From JADFRG01 sp048054495 (lineage in GTDB: Bacteria > Chloroflexota > Anaerolineae > Anaerolineales > E44-bin32): 6,553 nucleotides of DNA. A model generated the notes under the pieces. That model had not been told where the DNA came from. It ran no database searches and saw only the letters and a list, made by a program, of their open reading frames with translations. This document shows positions 1-6,553 of this stretch, piece by piece. The translations under genes were made by a program, and so were the position numbers. Within the stretch, counting starts at the first letter, position 1, and each line of letters opens with the position of its first letter. The stretch is taken from positions 1 to 6,553 of the forward strand of contig JBGMQN010000138.1 in NCBI GenBank assembly GCA_048054495.1. Reading direction: 5' to 3'.

Positions 1-1259
1 TACCTACGCGGACGGGTCGTGACGACCGTCGACGGTCCCACGGGAAGCCTGACGGTAAAGGTAGCACCCTTGCCCAGGGCACTCTCAACGGAAATCGACC
101 CCTCATGGCTCTCGGCGATACGCTTCGCGATCACGAGCCCCAGTCCCGTTCCCTGAACATCGTCTTCACCGTCCACCGCTCGATAAAACCGCTGGAACAG
201 CCGCTCCTGATCTTCAGGTGAGATCCCGCGCCCCGTATCGCGAACTTCCATCAGCACTTCATCACCCTCCGAGCGGAGGGAAACGGTCACTACCCCCCCG
301 GGTTGGCTGTACTTGATGGCGTTTGTCAGCAGGTTCAGCAGCAGCTGCTTGAGGATCTTTCGATCGCCGTGAACCGGAGCCAGCGAGGGGTCAAATTCGG
401 TCTCCAGCTCGATCTCTTTGGATTCTGCCTGAGCGCGTACCACTTCCAGTGACTCCTGTGCGAGTCCGCCCAGATGAACCGGCTCACGCTTGAAGTGCAC
501 GCGGCCTGATTCCAGGCGTGAGAGTTCCAAGAAATCGGTCGTGAGATCGTTCAGACGTTGCACCTCGTGCAAAATCGTCTGACTTAACTTGGTGCGCTGG
601 TCTTCGGGGAGTTCGGTTCGCTGAAGCAGATGCGAGGCGGCCGTCAGGGCGGCAAGCGGGGTTCGCAGCTCGTGCACGATTTCGGCGATGAGATCACTTT
701 GCATAAAGAGCTGGCTGTTCTCAATGGCTATGGCGGCCTGAGCGGCGAGCGTCTGCAGAATCTGCACATCCTCGTCGGTGAAAATGCCTTCCGTCTTGTT
801 GACGGATTCGATAACCCCCAAAACCTTATCTTTCGTGCGCAGCGGAACACCGAGAATGCTCTGGGTTTCAAATCGCGTTAATGCATCCATCTCTCGATAG
901 AAGCGCGGATCGTTGATCACATCCTGAGAGACGATGGGTTCCCCGTGTGTGAAGACCCAGCCCGCGATGCTGTTGTCGGCGGGAATGGCCCGCTGTCCGA
1001 CGCCGCTCACGAGCGCGCCGGTGGCTGCCTCGAAGTAAAGCGAGTGGGTCTGCTTTTCATATAGCAATAGCGAGGAGGCTTCGCTGTCGGTTAATTCCCT
1101 GGCGGCCACCACGATGCGCTGGAGCAGCGTATCCAGGTCGAAGGTCGCGGCCAGATCGGAGGTCAGTTCCAGCAGACGCTGGTAGCGGTTCAGGAGTTTC
1201 GGGTAATTGCGAATGGCGGTTTCCGGGCCGGCGGGTTTACTGCTCAAGACGCACCTCAT
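1..1259 (-). CDS. GAF-domain sensor histidine kinase, cytoplasmic (3' end at window edge)
   Basis: Soluble sensor kinase that should autophosphorylate on histidine and pass the phosphate to a receiver domain. Read from ATG at 1259 it gives 419 residues. A GAF domain (about 25-183) follows a short helical lead-in. HisKA (about 188-255) carries the H-box HELRTPL with H196. HATPase_c (about 297-406) has the N-box TNAIKYS (N313), G1 box DTGRGI (341-346), F-box LFQRFYR (354-360) and G2 box GTGLGL (370-375), so all catalytic boxes are intact. No transmembrane segment or signal peptide is seen. The last bases read TA plus one unseen base, so the natural stop may lie exactly at the edge. The start overlaps the sirtuin 3' end by 23 bases. 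A TTG at 1247 behind a GAGGTG is a real alternative and would shorten the protein by four residues. The ligand of the GAF domain is unknown. It is the third gene of a coupled operon, and its likely partner is the receiver-ATPase encoded at the operon's start. Confidence 0.95.
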   Translation of the reverse strand, partial: MRCVLSSKPAGPETAIRNYPKLLNRYQRLLELTSDLAATFDLDTLLQRIVVAARELTDSEASSLLLYEKQTHSLYFEAATGALVSGVGQRAIPADNSIAGWVFTHGEPIVSQDVINDPRFYREMDALTRFETQSILGVPLRTKDKVLGVIESVNKTEGIFTDEDVQILQTLAAQAAIAIENSQLFMQSDLIAEIVHELRTPLAALTAASHLLQRTELPEDQRTKLSQTILHEVQRLNDLTTDFLELSRLESGRVHFKREPVHLGGLAQESLEVVRAQAESKEIELETEFDPSLAPVHGDRKILKQLLLNLLTNAIKYSQPGGVVTVSLRSEGDEVLMEVRDTGRGISPEDQERLFQRFYRAVDGEDDVQGTGLGLVIAKRIAESHEGSISVESALGKGATFTVRLPVGPSTVVTTRPRR

Positions 1260-2010
1260 CCGCGACCATTGGCAACAGCTCGGCCACGTCACCGGTAAGG
1301 ACGATATCGGCTTTCGAATCGAGATAGGTAGGCTCCCGATTGATGATCAACAATCGGGCCCCATGCTCGATCGCGCGATAGGGGAGTTCCGCTGCGGGAG
1401 TGACCTCCAGCGAAGAGCCGCCAACGATGACCATGTCCGCCGTATCGAAGAGCGCATTCGCCGCTGCCAGCGCTTCGTGTGGCAGTTGTTCGCCAAAGAG
1501 AACGATCTCCGGCTTGAGCGGCCCGCCACAGGCTTCACATAATGGAGCGCTTCCGGTCTCAACGAAATTCTCGAGCACTGGCCCCCCGTCATGGCGCTGG
1601 AAGCACTCTACACAAACCGCCTCCCGCAGATGACCATGGAGCTCATAGACGTTCTTCGAACCGGCGCGCTGGTGTAATCCATCCACATTCTGGGTCACAA
1701 TACCGTGAACGAGCCCGTTCTCTTCTAGGGAGGCCAGCGCGAAGTGCGCTGCATTCGGCTGCGCGATCCAGATCATCTCTGCCAGGGAATGGAACCAACT
1801 GTAGAATTTTTCAGGATCGTAGCGAAAACTGGCGAGTGAAGCGACTTCCATGGGATCGACCTGGCTCCAGACACCTGAATGCGCCGACCGAAAATCGGGG
1901 ATGCCGGAGGGGGTCGAGAAGCCAGCGCCTGTGAGGGCAACCGCACGTTTCGAGTTTCGCAGCAGATCCGCTGCCTGACGCGTTTGAAGCTGGAGACTCG
2001 TCTCGCTCAA
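1237..2010 (-). CDS. SIR2-family NAD-dependent protein deacylase (sirtuin)
   Basis: Removes acyl groups from protein lysines, using NAD+ and releasing nicotinamide and O-acyl-ADP-ribose; cytoplasmic. The 257 residues span a complete compact bacterial sirtuin. Visible motifs are GAGFSTPSGIPDFR (28-41), TQNVDGLHQRAG (106-117) and catalytic H125 in ELHGH. A Cys4 zinc site is formed by C133/C136 and C158/C161. Further motifs are PEIVLFGEQLP (167-177), the NAD-binding GSSLEV (198-203) and IINREP (222-227). The wording, especially TPSGIPDFR, PNAAH and PAAELP, is close to the Thermotoga maritima Sir2 type. The position I align by eye to the CobB/SIRT5 desuccinylase arginine is F73, which favours ordinary deacetylation; that alignment is from memory. 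The start is a TTG at 2010 overlapping the regulator's stop (TTGA) with no Shine-Dalgarno, so translation is probably coupled. The Rossmann core begins soon after this start and no better upstream start fits. The gene lies between a response regulator and a kinase, an uncommon setting. Substrate unknown. Confidence 0.96.
   Translation of the reverse strand: MSETSLQLQTRQAADLLRNSKRAVALTGAGFSTPSGIPDFRSAHSGVWSQVDPMEVASLASFRYDPEKFYSWFHSLAEMIWIAQPNAAHFALASLEENGLVHGIVTQNVDGLHQRAGSKNVYELHGHLREAVCVECFQRHDGGPVLENFVETGSAPLCEACGGPLKPEIVLFGEQLPHEALAAANALFDTADMVIVGGSSLEVTPAAELPYRAIEHGARLLIINREPTYLDSKADIVLTGDVAELLPMVADEVRLEQ
1252..1257 (-). promoter_or_regulatory. Candidate ribosome-binding site deciding the GAF-kinase start
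   Basis: GAGGTG on the minus strand, inside the sirtuin's last codons, sits 4 bases before a TTG at 1247 that is in frame with the kinase. The upstream in-frame ATG at 1259 has only GCGG-like sequence before it. This makes TTG 1247 a credible true start, although translational coupling could also serve the ATG. Confidence 0.35.
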
Positions 2011-3161
2011 AGGGGATGGGCGACGGTCAGCTGGGAGCTGATCGTCTCAGTCATCTTGCGGATCTGATCGCCAGTTAGAGTGTCGCGATGCAAGATCACC
2101 AGCGGCTTGCCACTCTGGGCTGCCTGCTGTGCCAGCTCCGGGGCGGGTGAGACGATACCTGCCAATTCAATACCTAAATCGGCTTCAACTTGCTTCCACG
2201 GGATATTGAGGCTGGTTCGCTCTCGAGTAATCAGGGCCAGGCTGGTCTTGCTGCGTTCCAATCCGCTTGAGAACATTTCCTCCAGCACTGCCCGGGCGAT
2301 GACATTGGAGGGATAGACCGGTTCGACGATGGCAATTACACGCGAGCTCAGAGCCAGCAATGGGCGTGTGAATGGGCGCACGCCCGAGCCGATGTCCAGA
2401 ACCAGCGCATCGCTCATCGTGGCCAGATTGCTGATCATGGCCTCCATCTGTGGAACGGCATCATCCAGCTCGGCCTCCTGCGGTTGATAGGATGCCAACA
2501 ACAATCGCACGCCGCTGTTGTGAGTCACAAGCTCTGATTCGACAGATCGTAGATGGATGTCCTTTAGCGAACGCGAGAGCAGGGTGGTCAGGCCGGTAGG
2601 GCTGGTAATTCCCAGATTCAACGCCATGGAACCCTGGCCCGGATTGATCTCCGCCACAATTACATCCATCCCGCTCTGCTGCATCGCGACCCCCACATTC
2701 AATGCGAGGGTCGAAGTTCCCAAGCCGGCCCGCGTTCCGAAGAAACTGATGATCTGTGCCTGCTCCGGCGCTTCCTTAGCGGGTGCCGAAATGGATCTGG
2801 ATAACACGGCCTTTACGTGCGCTGTCAATTCGGCGGGGTGAGTGGGTTTTGTCAGATAGTCATCGACTCCCGATTCGAAGCCTCTGACCTTGTCGTCCAC
2901 CATGGTCTTGGCAGTGAACATAACGATCGGGATATGCGAAAGTGAGGAGTCGGACCGAAGTCGCTCCGTCACCTGATACCCGTCCATATCTGGCATCATG
3001 ACGTCCAGCAGAATCAAATCAGGCTGCTCAGAGGCAGCCTTGGAGAGGCCGATCGTACCGTTGCTCGCAACCGCGATTTGGTACCCCTGACGCTCCAACA
3101 TCAGGCCGACGAGCTTCAATGTATCGATGTCGTCATCAATGATGAGGATTTTCTCAGTCAT
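2007..3161 (-). CDS. Response regulator fused to a CpaE/TadZ (MinD-superfamily) ATPase-like domain
   Basis: A 384-residue two-domain protein. The N-terminal receiver (about 3-122) has the full set of phosphorylation residues: acidic D10/D11, phosphoacceptor D53 in LLDVMMPDMDG, T83 and K105 in the YLTKP motif, so it should accept phosphate from a kinase. After a Pro/Ala-rich linker (about 123-135) comes a MinD/ParA-superfamily domain (about 136-375). It has a P-loop-like segment GTRAGLGTST (142-151), a switch-like EINPGQGS (171-178) and a Walker-B-like LVLDIG (253-258, D256). In that P-loop, R144 stands where the deviant Walker A signature lysine is expected and T149 replaces the usual P-loop lysine. 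Threonine at that place is known in CpaE/TadZ relatives. Such proteins localise or assemble envelope machines such as Tad pili, but no pilus gene is in this window, so the target is unknown. There is no DNA-binding domain. ATG at 3161 is preceded by a weak GGA. First gene of the minus-strand operon. The naming as a CpaE-like regulator is confident; the function is not. Confidence 0.93.
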   Translation of the reverse strand: MTEKILIIDDDIDTLKLVGLMLERQGYQIAVASNGTIGLSKAASEQPDLILLDVMMPDMDGYQVTERLRSDSSLSHIPIVMFTAKTMVDDKVRGFESGVDDYLTKPTHPAELTAHVKAVLSRSISAPAKEAPEQAQIISFFGTRAGLGTSTLALNVGVAMQQSGMDVIVAEINPGQGSMALNLGITSPTGLTTLLSRSLKDIHLRSVESELVTHNSGVRLLLASYQPQEAELDDAVPQMEAMISNLATMSDALVLDIGSGVRPFTRPLLALSSRVIAIVEPVYPSNVIARAVLEEMFSSGLERSKTSLALITRERTSLNIPWKQVEADLGIELAGIVSPAPELAQQAAQSGKPLVILHRDTLTGDQIRKMTETISSQLTVAHPL

Positions 3162-3188
3162 TTTGATCCAGAAAAAGAGAGCTAAGGC

Positions 3189-3217
3189 AGTCTAGCATAA
3201 AGGGCAACGCCGAGCAA
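3189..3217 (-). promoter_or_regulatory. Weak candidate promoter for the minus-strand operon
   Basis: On the minus strand, TTGCTC (3212-3217) and TAGACT (3189-3194) are separated by 17 bases. They match the sigma-70 hexamers at 3 of 6 and 4 of 6 positions. Transcription would begin about 20 bases before the regulator's ATG. The match is poor and could be chance. Confidence 0.25.
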
Positions 3218-3291
3218 GGATTCGGCATTCCCACACCTTATGTTAGGTCCTTCAACGCCCCGATGCTGATCGGAGCAGCGTGCGGCGACAA

Positions 3292-3320
3292 TTTCGAAAT
3301 CTCCCCGTGGCTTGTATAAT
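3292..3320 (+). promoter_or_regulatory. Candidate sigma-70 promoter of the membrane kinase gene
   Basis: A perfect TATAAT stands at 3315-3320 in otherwise GC-rich sequence. It would give a leader of about 24 bases before the ATG at 3351. The matching -35 position 17 bases upstream reads TTTCGA (3292-3297), only 3 of 6 matches, so an activator or a relaxed -35 may be involved. Confidence 0.5.
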
Positions 3321-3341
3321 CCCGGCGCCGCTTTTGGTTTC

Positions 3342-3346
3342 GGAGG
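3342..3346 (+). promoter_or_regulatory. Ribosome-binding site of the membrane kinase
   Basis: GGAGG ends 4 bases before the ATG at 3351. It is the strongest Shine-Dalgarno in the window and fixes the start of the large plus-strand gene. Confidence 0.8.
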
Positions 3347-3350
3347 ACCC

Positions 3351-6300
3351 ATGAACGTGGGGAGTTGGGGATTTGGGGGATCCTTCTATCTGGCGCTGCC
3401 CACCCGCGATATCGGCTATGTGCTGATCGCGGTCTATTTGCTGCTGATCGTTCTGGGTCTTCGTCACAAACGACTCACTCTTTCCAAGAAAGCTGATCGG
3501 TACCTGTTCCTGGGTCTGCTGGTTTCGGCGCCCATTGCGGCTGCGCTGCTTGCCGTGCAGTTTCCCGCCGAATCGGGGCTGGCCGCCCCTGGCCGGCCCG
3601 TAGCGCCAATGGGCGCATCATTCCCGCTCTTTGGGGCCGTCCCATGGGTGCTGGCGGCCGGATTGCTTGGGGAGCCCTTCGCGATTGCGGTGGCATTCCT
3701 GGCGGGGGTGGCGCAAGCAGGCTGGATGACTCAGCGGTTGCTGACCCCGTTCAGCATCGCGGCGGAGGCCGCGCTCTTTGCATGGCTAATCCGACGCAAC
3801 TATGCGGACTGGCCGGGGCGGCTGGTCGCACGTCCGCTGCCGAGCGCTCTCGCCGTGGGCTTGCTCTTCGGCGTGATGCACTCGTTCGAAAACTTTGCCT
3901 ACAGTAGCGGCGACTTCTTCGCCGCGCTGGATTACTCACTTTCACTTCTTGGGCCGACGATGATCGCCAGCGTTCTCGAGATGGCCATCGCGGGTGTGAT
4001 TGCCGAGAGTATCCGGACTCTTGTGCCGTGGCATCGTCCTGCCCCAATTCGGGTTGGGCCGTACAACCGCTCTTTGTCCGCACGAATGGTTACGGTGATT
4101 ATCACGCTCGGGGTGATTGGCGGTGCGGCTCTGACCTACGGCAATTGGCTGCTGGCGCGATCCTCGGCCACCGAGATCATCTCCGATCAGATGGAGCAGA
4201 CTGCGCGTCAAGCCGGGGAAGGGATCCCGTTCTTCATCCATACCGGCAGGACGCAGATTCGTGATATTGCGGCCAGCATGGAAGGCGTCGGTTTGAGTGA
4301 TCAGTTTACGACCACGCTGCTTGCGGATGCCCACCGCTCTCTCACATTCTTCACGCGCCTTGCAGTGATTGACTCGGCCGGGGCCGTGCTCGCCGATTGG
4401 CCGCAGAGCTCCGTGACCGTCCCAGTGGAGCTACTGGCGGCCGCTCGAACCGGAGTTCCTCAAGAGATCAGCGTAGCGCCCGATCGTGTGGATGAGGGGG
4501 TGCAGTTGGTCTTCCTCTCGCCCATAGTGGGTACTGACTCCTCGGTTGTGGGCTGGGCAGACCTTGCACGCAATCCGTTGCTGCAGCCAGTGCTGGCGCG
4601 CTTGGCTGCCTATCGAGACGGGCAGGCGCTCATCGTCGACGAGCAGGGGAGGGCAATTTCGCACCCTGATCCCGAGCAATCGCTAGCGCAGGCCGAATTC
4701 GCCGATGGCCCGGAAGGCGTGTTCTTCGAGGCCACGAGTTCCGGAGGAGCTCGATCCTTGGTCTACTCGCACCCGGTGGAGGGCTATCCGTGGCGCGTGA
4801 TCGTTTCCACTCCGCAGCGCACTCTGGATACTCTGGCATTTGCCACCACGGCCAATCTGTTCATTCTATTAGTCACTATCGGCCTGGTGCTCATTGTGGG
4901 CGTGCATCTGATGAGTCGCCGCCTCACACGTCCGCTGCGGCAAATGGCTTCTACTGCCGAGTCGATCGCGCGTGGGGACCTGGACCGCCATATTTCCGCC
5001 AGGGGCGAGGATGAGATCGGACGGCTTTCGACATCCTTCGAGCGCATGCGGATCAGCTTGAAATCCCGCCTGGACGAGCTCAATCTGCTTCTCTCCACGA
5101 GTCAGAGCATGTCCGAGAGCTTCGACCTCGATGAGGCGCTGCCGGTCGTGCTCGGCAAGATCCGGGATCTAACCGGGGCCGAAACTGTTCGGCTGGTGCT
5201 GGTGTCAGGGGCCTATCGGGCAGGCCAGGGCGGGCGAGGGTGGGAGAGCTTGGATGCGGGGATACTAAGACTCGCCCGCGCGCGTGGGGAGTTCGCATTG
5301 GAAAACCCGTCCAGGGCAGGGGCAGTGCTTGATATGGCCGGGGTTGCGGATCCTTTGGAATCTCTCATCGCCATCCCCGTCGCTCACGAGGACGAGTTCT
5401 TGGGCGCGCTGTGGTTGGGCTACCGCTCGCCTCGGACCTTTGCCGCCTCGGAAACCAAGCTGCTTTCCATCTTCGCCAGCCAGCTGGGCCTCTCGCTTGC
5501 GAACGTGGGTCTGTACCATCGTGCAGAGCGCGAGCGGAGCCGATTGATGACGATCCTGGAATCGACCCCAGATGCGATGATCGTTACCGATTCGGAGGGG
5601 CGCATCTCTCTGGCCAATCCGGCTGCCGAGGCGGTTCTGACTGGCCGAGCCGATGAAATAGTAGGAAAGTCGATCCATGAAGCAGTTGGACCGTCCGAGC
5701 TCAAGAAGCTGTTGACCCGACCGACTGCAAGCGAGCAGGCCATAGAGATCAAGGCCGAAGGCGGGCGAGTGCTCTATGCTGTGTCCTCGGAGGTGCCTGG
5801 GGGCCAGACGGGGCGAGTCTGTATATTGTCCGACGTGACACAATTCAAGATTCTGGACACGCTTAAGTCCGAGTTTGTATCGACCGTCAGCCACGACCTG
5901 CGAGCGCCACTTACCCTGATGCGCGGATATGCAACGATGTTGTCGAATGTGGGTCCGGTCAACGACCAACAGCAGGAGTTTCTGGAAAAAATGCTGACGA
6001 GTGTCGATCGCATGAGCAAGTTGGTGGACGATCTGCTGGACCTAGGGCGCATTGAAACTGGGATCGGCCTCTCGCCAGAGCCGGTCGAGATTGCTCTCGT
6101 GGCACAAGACATCCTGACCACCTTTCGGCCCCAGGCGTTGAATAAGCGGGTGTCGCTTGAGGTCGAACTCCAAGATGAAATGAGACCCGTGCAGGCAGAT
6201 CCAATGCTGCTGCGTCAAGCCGTATCCAACCTGGTGGACAACGCCATCAAGTACACCGAATCTGGCGGCCGCGTTATTTTTCGAGCGGAGCAGGTGGATG

Positions 6301-6553
6301 GCCGACAGATCATTCAGGTGGAAGACACTGGGGTGGGGATCGCGCCTGCTGATCAGCCCCGGCTGTTCGAGAAATTCTTCAGACTCAATAAGGACGACGC
6401 CAAGGGTTCTGGGCTTGGCTTGGCGATCGTCAAGTCGATTGTGGAGCAGCATCATGGGAGGGTGAGTGTCGAGAGCCGGCTTGGGATGGGCAGCAAGTTC
6501 ACGATTGCCATCCCTCTGCGCGTACAGCAGGTACAGGTCGCTTCGGGGGGTAT
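3351..6553 (+). CDS. Large multi-domain membrane sensor histidine kinase (multi-TM, Cache-like, HAMP, GAF, PAS, HisKA, HATPase_c); 3' end at window edge
   Basis: A membrane kinase that appears to combine several inputs; 1,067 residues are visible. Residues 1-230 hold about seven hydrophobic helices (roughly 20-37, 51-70, 91-106, 109-126, 132-148, 160-178, 190-222), resembling an integral-membrane sensory module that I cannot name. A further helix (246-268) leads into an extracytoplasmic region (about 269-500) with double-Cache-like phrases such as LAVIDSAGAVLADWP and YPWRVIVSTP. A return helix (501-520) joins a HAMP linker (about 520-573; P528, DEIGRL 554-559). Then come GAF (about 578-725), PAS (about 733-840, opening ILESTPDAMIVTD), HisKA with H848 in SHDLRAPL, and HATPase_c with N964 in VDNAIKYT, G1 DTGVGI (992-997), F-box LFEKFF and G2 GSGLGL (1019-1024). 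All kinase boxes are intact. The frame is open at the right edge but already beyond the catalytic domain, so only a short tail should be missing. ATG with GGAGG supports the start. It is transcribed divergently from the regulator operon, whose receiver is a plausible partner. Ligands are unknown. Confidence 0.95.
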   Translation, partial: MNVGSWGFGGSFYLALPTRDIGYVLIAVYLLLIVLGLRHKRLTLSKKADRYLFLGLLVSAPIAAALLAVQFPAESGLAAPGRPVAPMGASFPLFGAVPWVLAAGLLGEPFAIAVAFLAGVAQAGWMTQRLLTPFSIAAEAALFAWLIRRNYADWPGRLVARPLPSALAVGLLFGVMHSFENFAYSSGDFFAALDYSLSLLGPTMIASVLEMAIAGVIAESIRTLVPWHRPAPIRVGPYNRSLSARMVTVIITLGVIGGAALTYGNWLLARSSATEIISDQMEQTARQAGEGIPFFIHTGRTQIRDIAASMEGVGLSDQFTTTLLADAHRSLTFFTRLAVIDSAGAVLADWPQSSVTVPVELLAAARTGVPQEISVAPDRVDEGVQLVFLSPIVGTDSSVVGWADLARNPLLQPVLARLAAYRDGQALIVDEQGRAISHPDPEQSLAQAEFADGPEGVFFEATSSGGARSLVYSHPVEGYPWRVIVSTPQRTLDTLAFATTANLFILLVTIGLVLIVGVHLMSRRLTRPLRQMASTAESIARGDLDRHISARGEDEIGRLSTSFERMRISLKSRLDELNLLLSTSQSMSESFDLDEALPVVLGKIRDLTGAETVRLVLVSGAYRAGQGGRGWESLDAGILRLARARGEFALENPSRAGAVLDMAGVADPLESLIAIPVAHEDEFLGALWLGYRSPRTFAASETKLLSIFASQLGLSLANVGLYHRAERERSRLMTILESTPDAMIVTDSEGRISLANPAAEAVLTGRADEIVGKSIHEAVGPSELKKLLTRPTASEQAIEIKAEGGRVLYAVSSEVPGGQTGRVCILSDVTQFKILDTLKSEFVSTVSHDLRAPLTLMRGYATMLSNVGPVNDQQQEFLEKMLTSVDRMSKLVDDLLDLGRIETGIGLSPEPVEIALVAQDILTTFRPQALNKRVSLEVELQDEMRPVQADPMLLRQAVSNLVDNAIKYTESGGRVIFRAEQVDGRQIIQVEDTGVGIAPADQPRLFEKFFRLNKDDAKGSGLGLAIVKSIVEQHHGRVSVESRLGMGSKFTIAIPLRVQQVQVASGG

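Noticed and set aside
142..700. Possibility that the soluble kinase is degenerate or a pseudogene
   Set aside because: Continuous reading through the frame shows the H, N, G1, F and G2 boxes intact with no frameshift or internal stop.
1542..1934. 130-codon plus-strand open frame antisense to the sirtuin
   Set aside because: It mirrors the conserved sirtuin coding region, and the product is Arg/Ser-rich without a recognisable fold.
2007..3161. Calling the regulator a true Tad pilus CpaE
   Set aside because: The fold assignment is sound, but no tad, cpa or flp gene is visible, so a pilus role cannot be supported from this window.
3209..3226. Small inverted repeat GCCGA/TCGGC as a terminator or operator
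   Set aside because: Only a 5-bp stem with an 8-base loop, no T-run, and located between divergent genes where a terminator is not expected; kept only as a remark on the promoter region.
3942..4334. 130-codon minus-strand open frame antisense to the membrane and Cache-like region
   Set aside because: Low-complexity basic composition, no domain, and fully covered by the plus-strand kinase with strong domain evidence.
5265..5969. 234-codon open frame on the minus strand inside the large kinase gene
   Set aside because: It is antisense to the intact GAF and PAS coding region, its product has no recognisable domain and is rich in Arg/Gln/His as expected from antisense of GC-rich coding DNA, and it has no supporting context.
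6042..6455. 137-codon minus-strand open frame antisense to the kinase catalytic domain
   Set aside because: Overlaps the N, G1 and G2 boxes of HATPase_c on the other strand; a shadow of that constrained sequence.

Overview
This 6,553-base window is a compact, GC-rich bacterial signal-transduction locus with four protein genes and almost no non-coding DNA. I see no RNA genes, mobile elements, CRISPR arrays or large repeats. The protein styles fit a member of the Chloroflexota (Anaerolineae-like or a related uncultured lineage). These include GAF-fed histidine kinases with HELRTPL and HDLRAPL phosphorylation boxes, a receiver domain fused to a CpaE/TadZ-type ATPase, and a Thermotoga-like sirtuin. 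That assignment is inference from style, not from a marker gene.

Minus strand, 3161 down to 1. Three genes read in one direction with overlapping ends, so they look like one translationally coupled operon. The first is a response regulator whose output is a CpaE/MinD-family ATPase domain (2007-3161). The second is a SIR2-family NAD-dependent protein deacylase that starts at a TTG overlapping the preceding stop (1237-2010). The third is a soluble GAF-domain sensor histidine kinase (about 1-1259) that runs to the left window edge and is complete through its ATPase domain. At most its stop codon or a short tail is missing.

Intergenic 3162-3350. This 189-bp spacer separates divergent transcription units. 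On the plus side it has a perfect TATAAT box and a GGAGG ribosome-binding site. On the minus side it has only a weak candidate promoter.

Plus strand, 3351 to 6553. A very large membrane-bound hybrid-input sensor kinase occupies the rest of the window. Its order is a multi-helix membrane region, a Cache-like extracytoplasmic sensor, HAMP, GAF, PAS, HisKA and HATPase_c. It is open at the right edge, but the catalytic domain is finished.

Working model (inference): the two kinases, one cytoplasmic and one membrane-bound, are candidate phosphodonors for the single receiver in the window. That receiver's output is a protein-localisation/assembly type ATPase rather than a DNA-binding domain. The sirtuin between regulator and kinase could tie the pathway to NAD+ or lysine acylation state. 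The unusual points are the ATPase's P-loop, which lacks both expected lysines, and the placement of a sirtuin inside a two-component operon.
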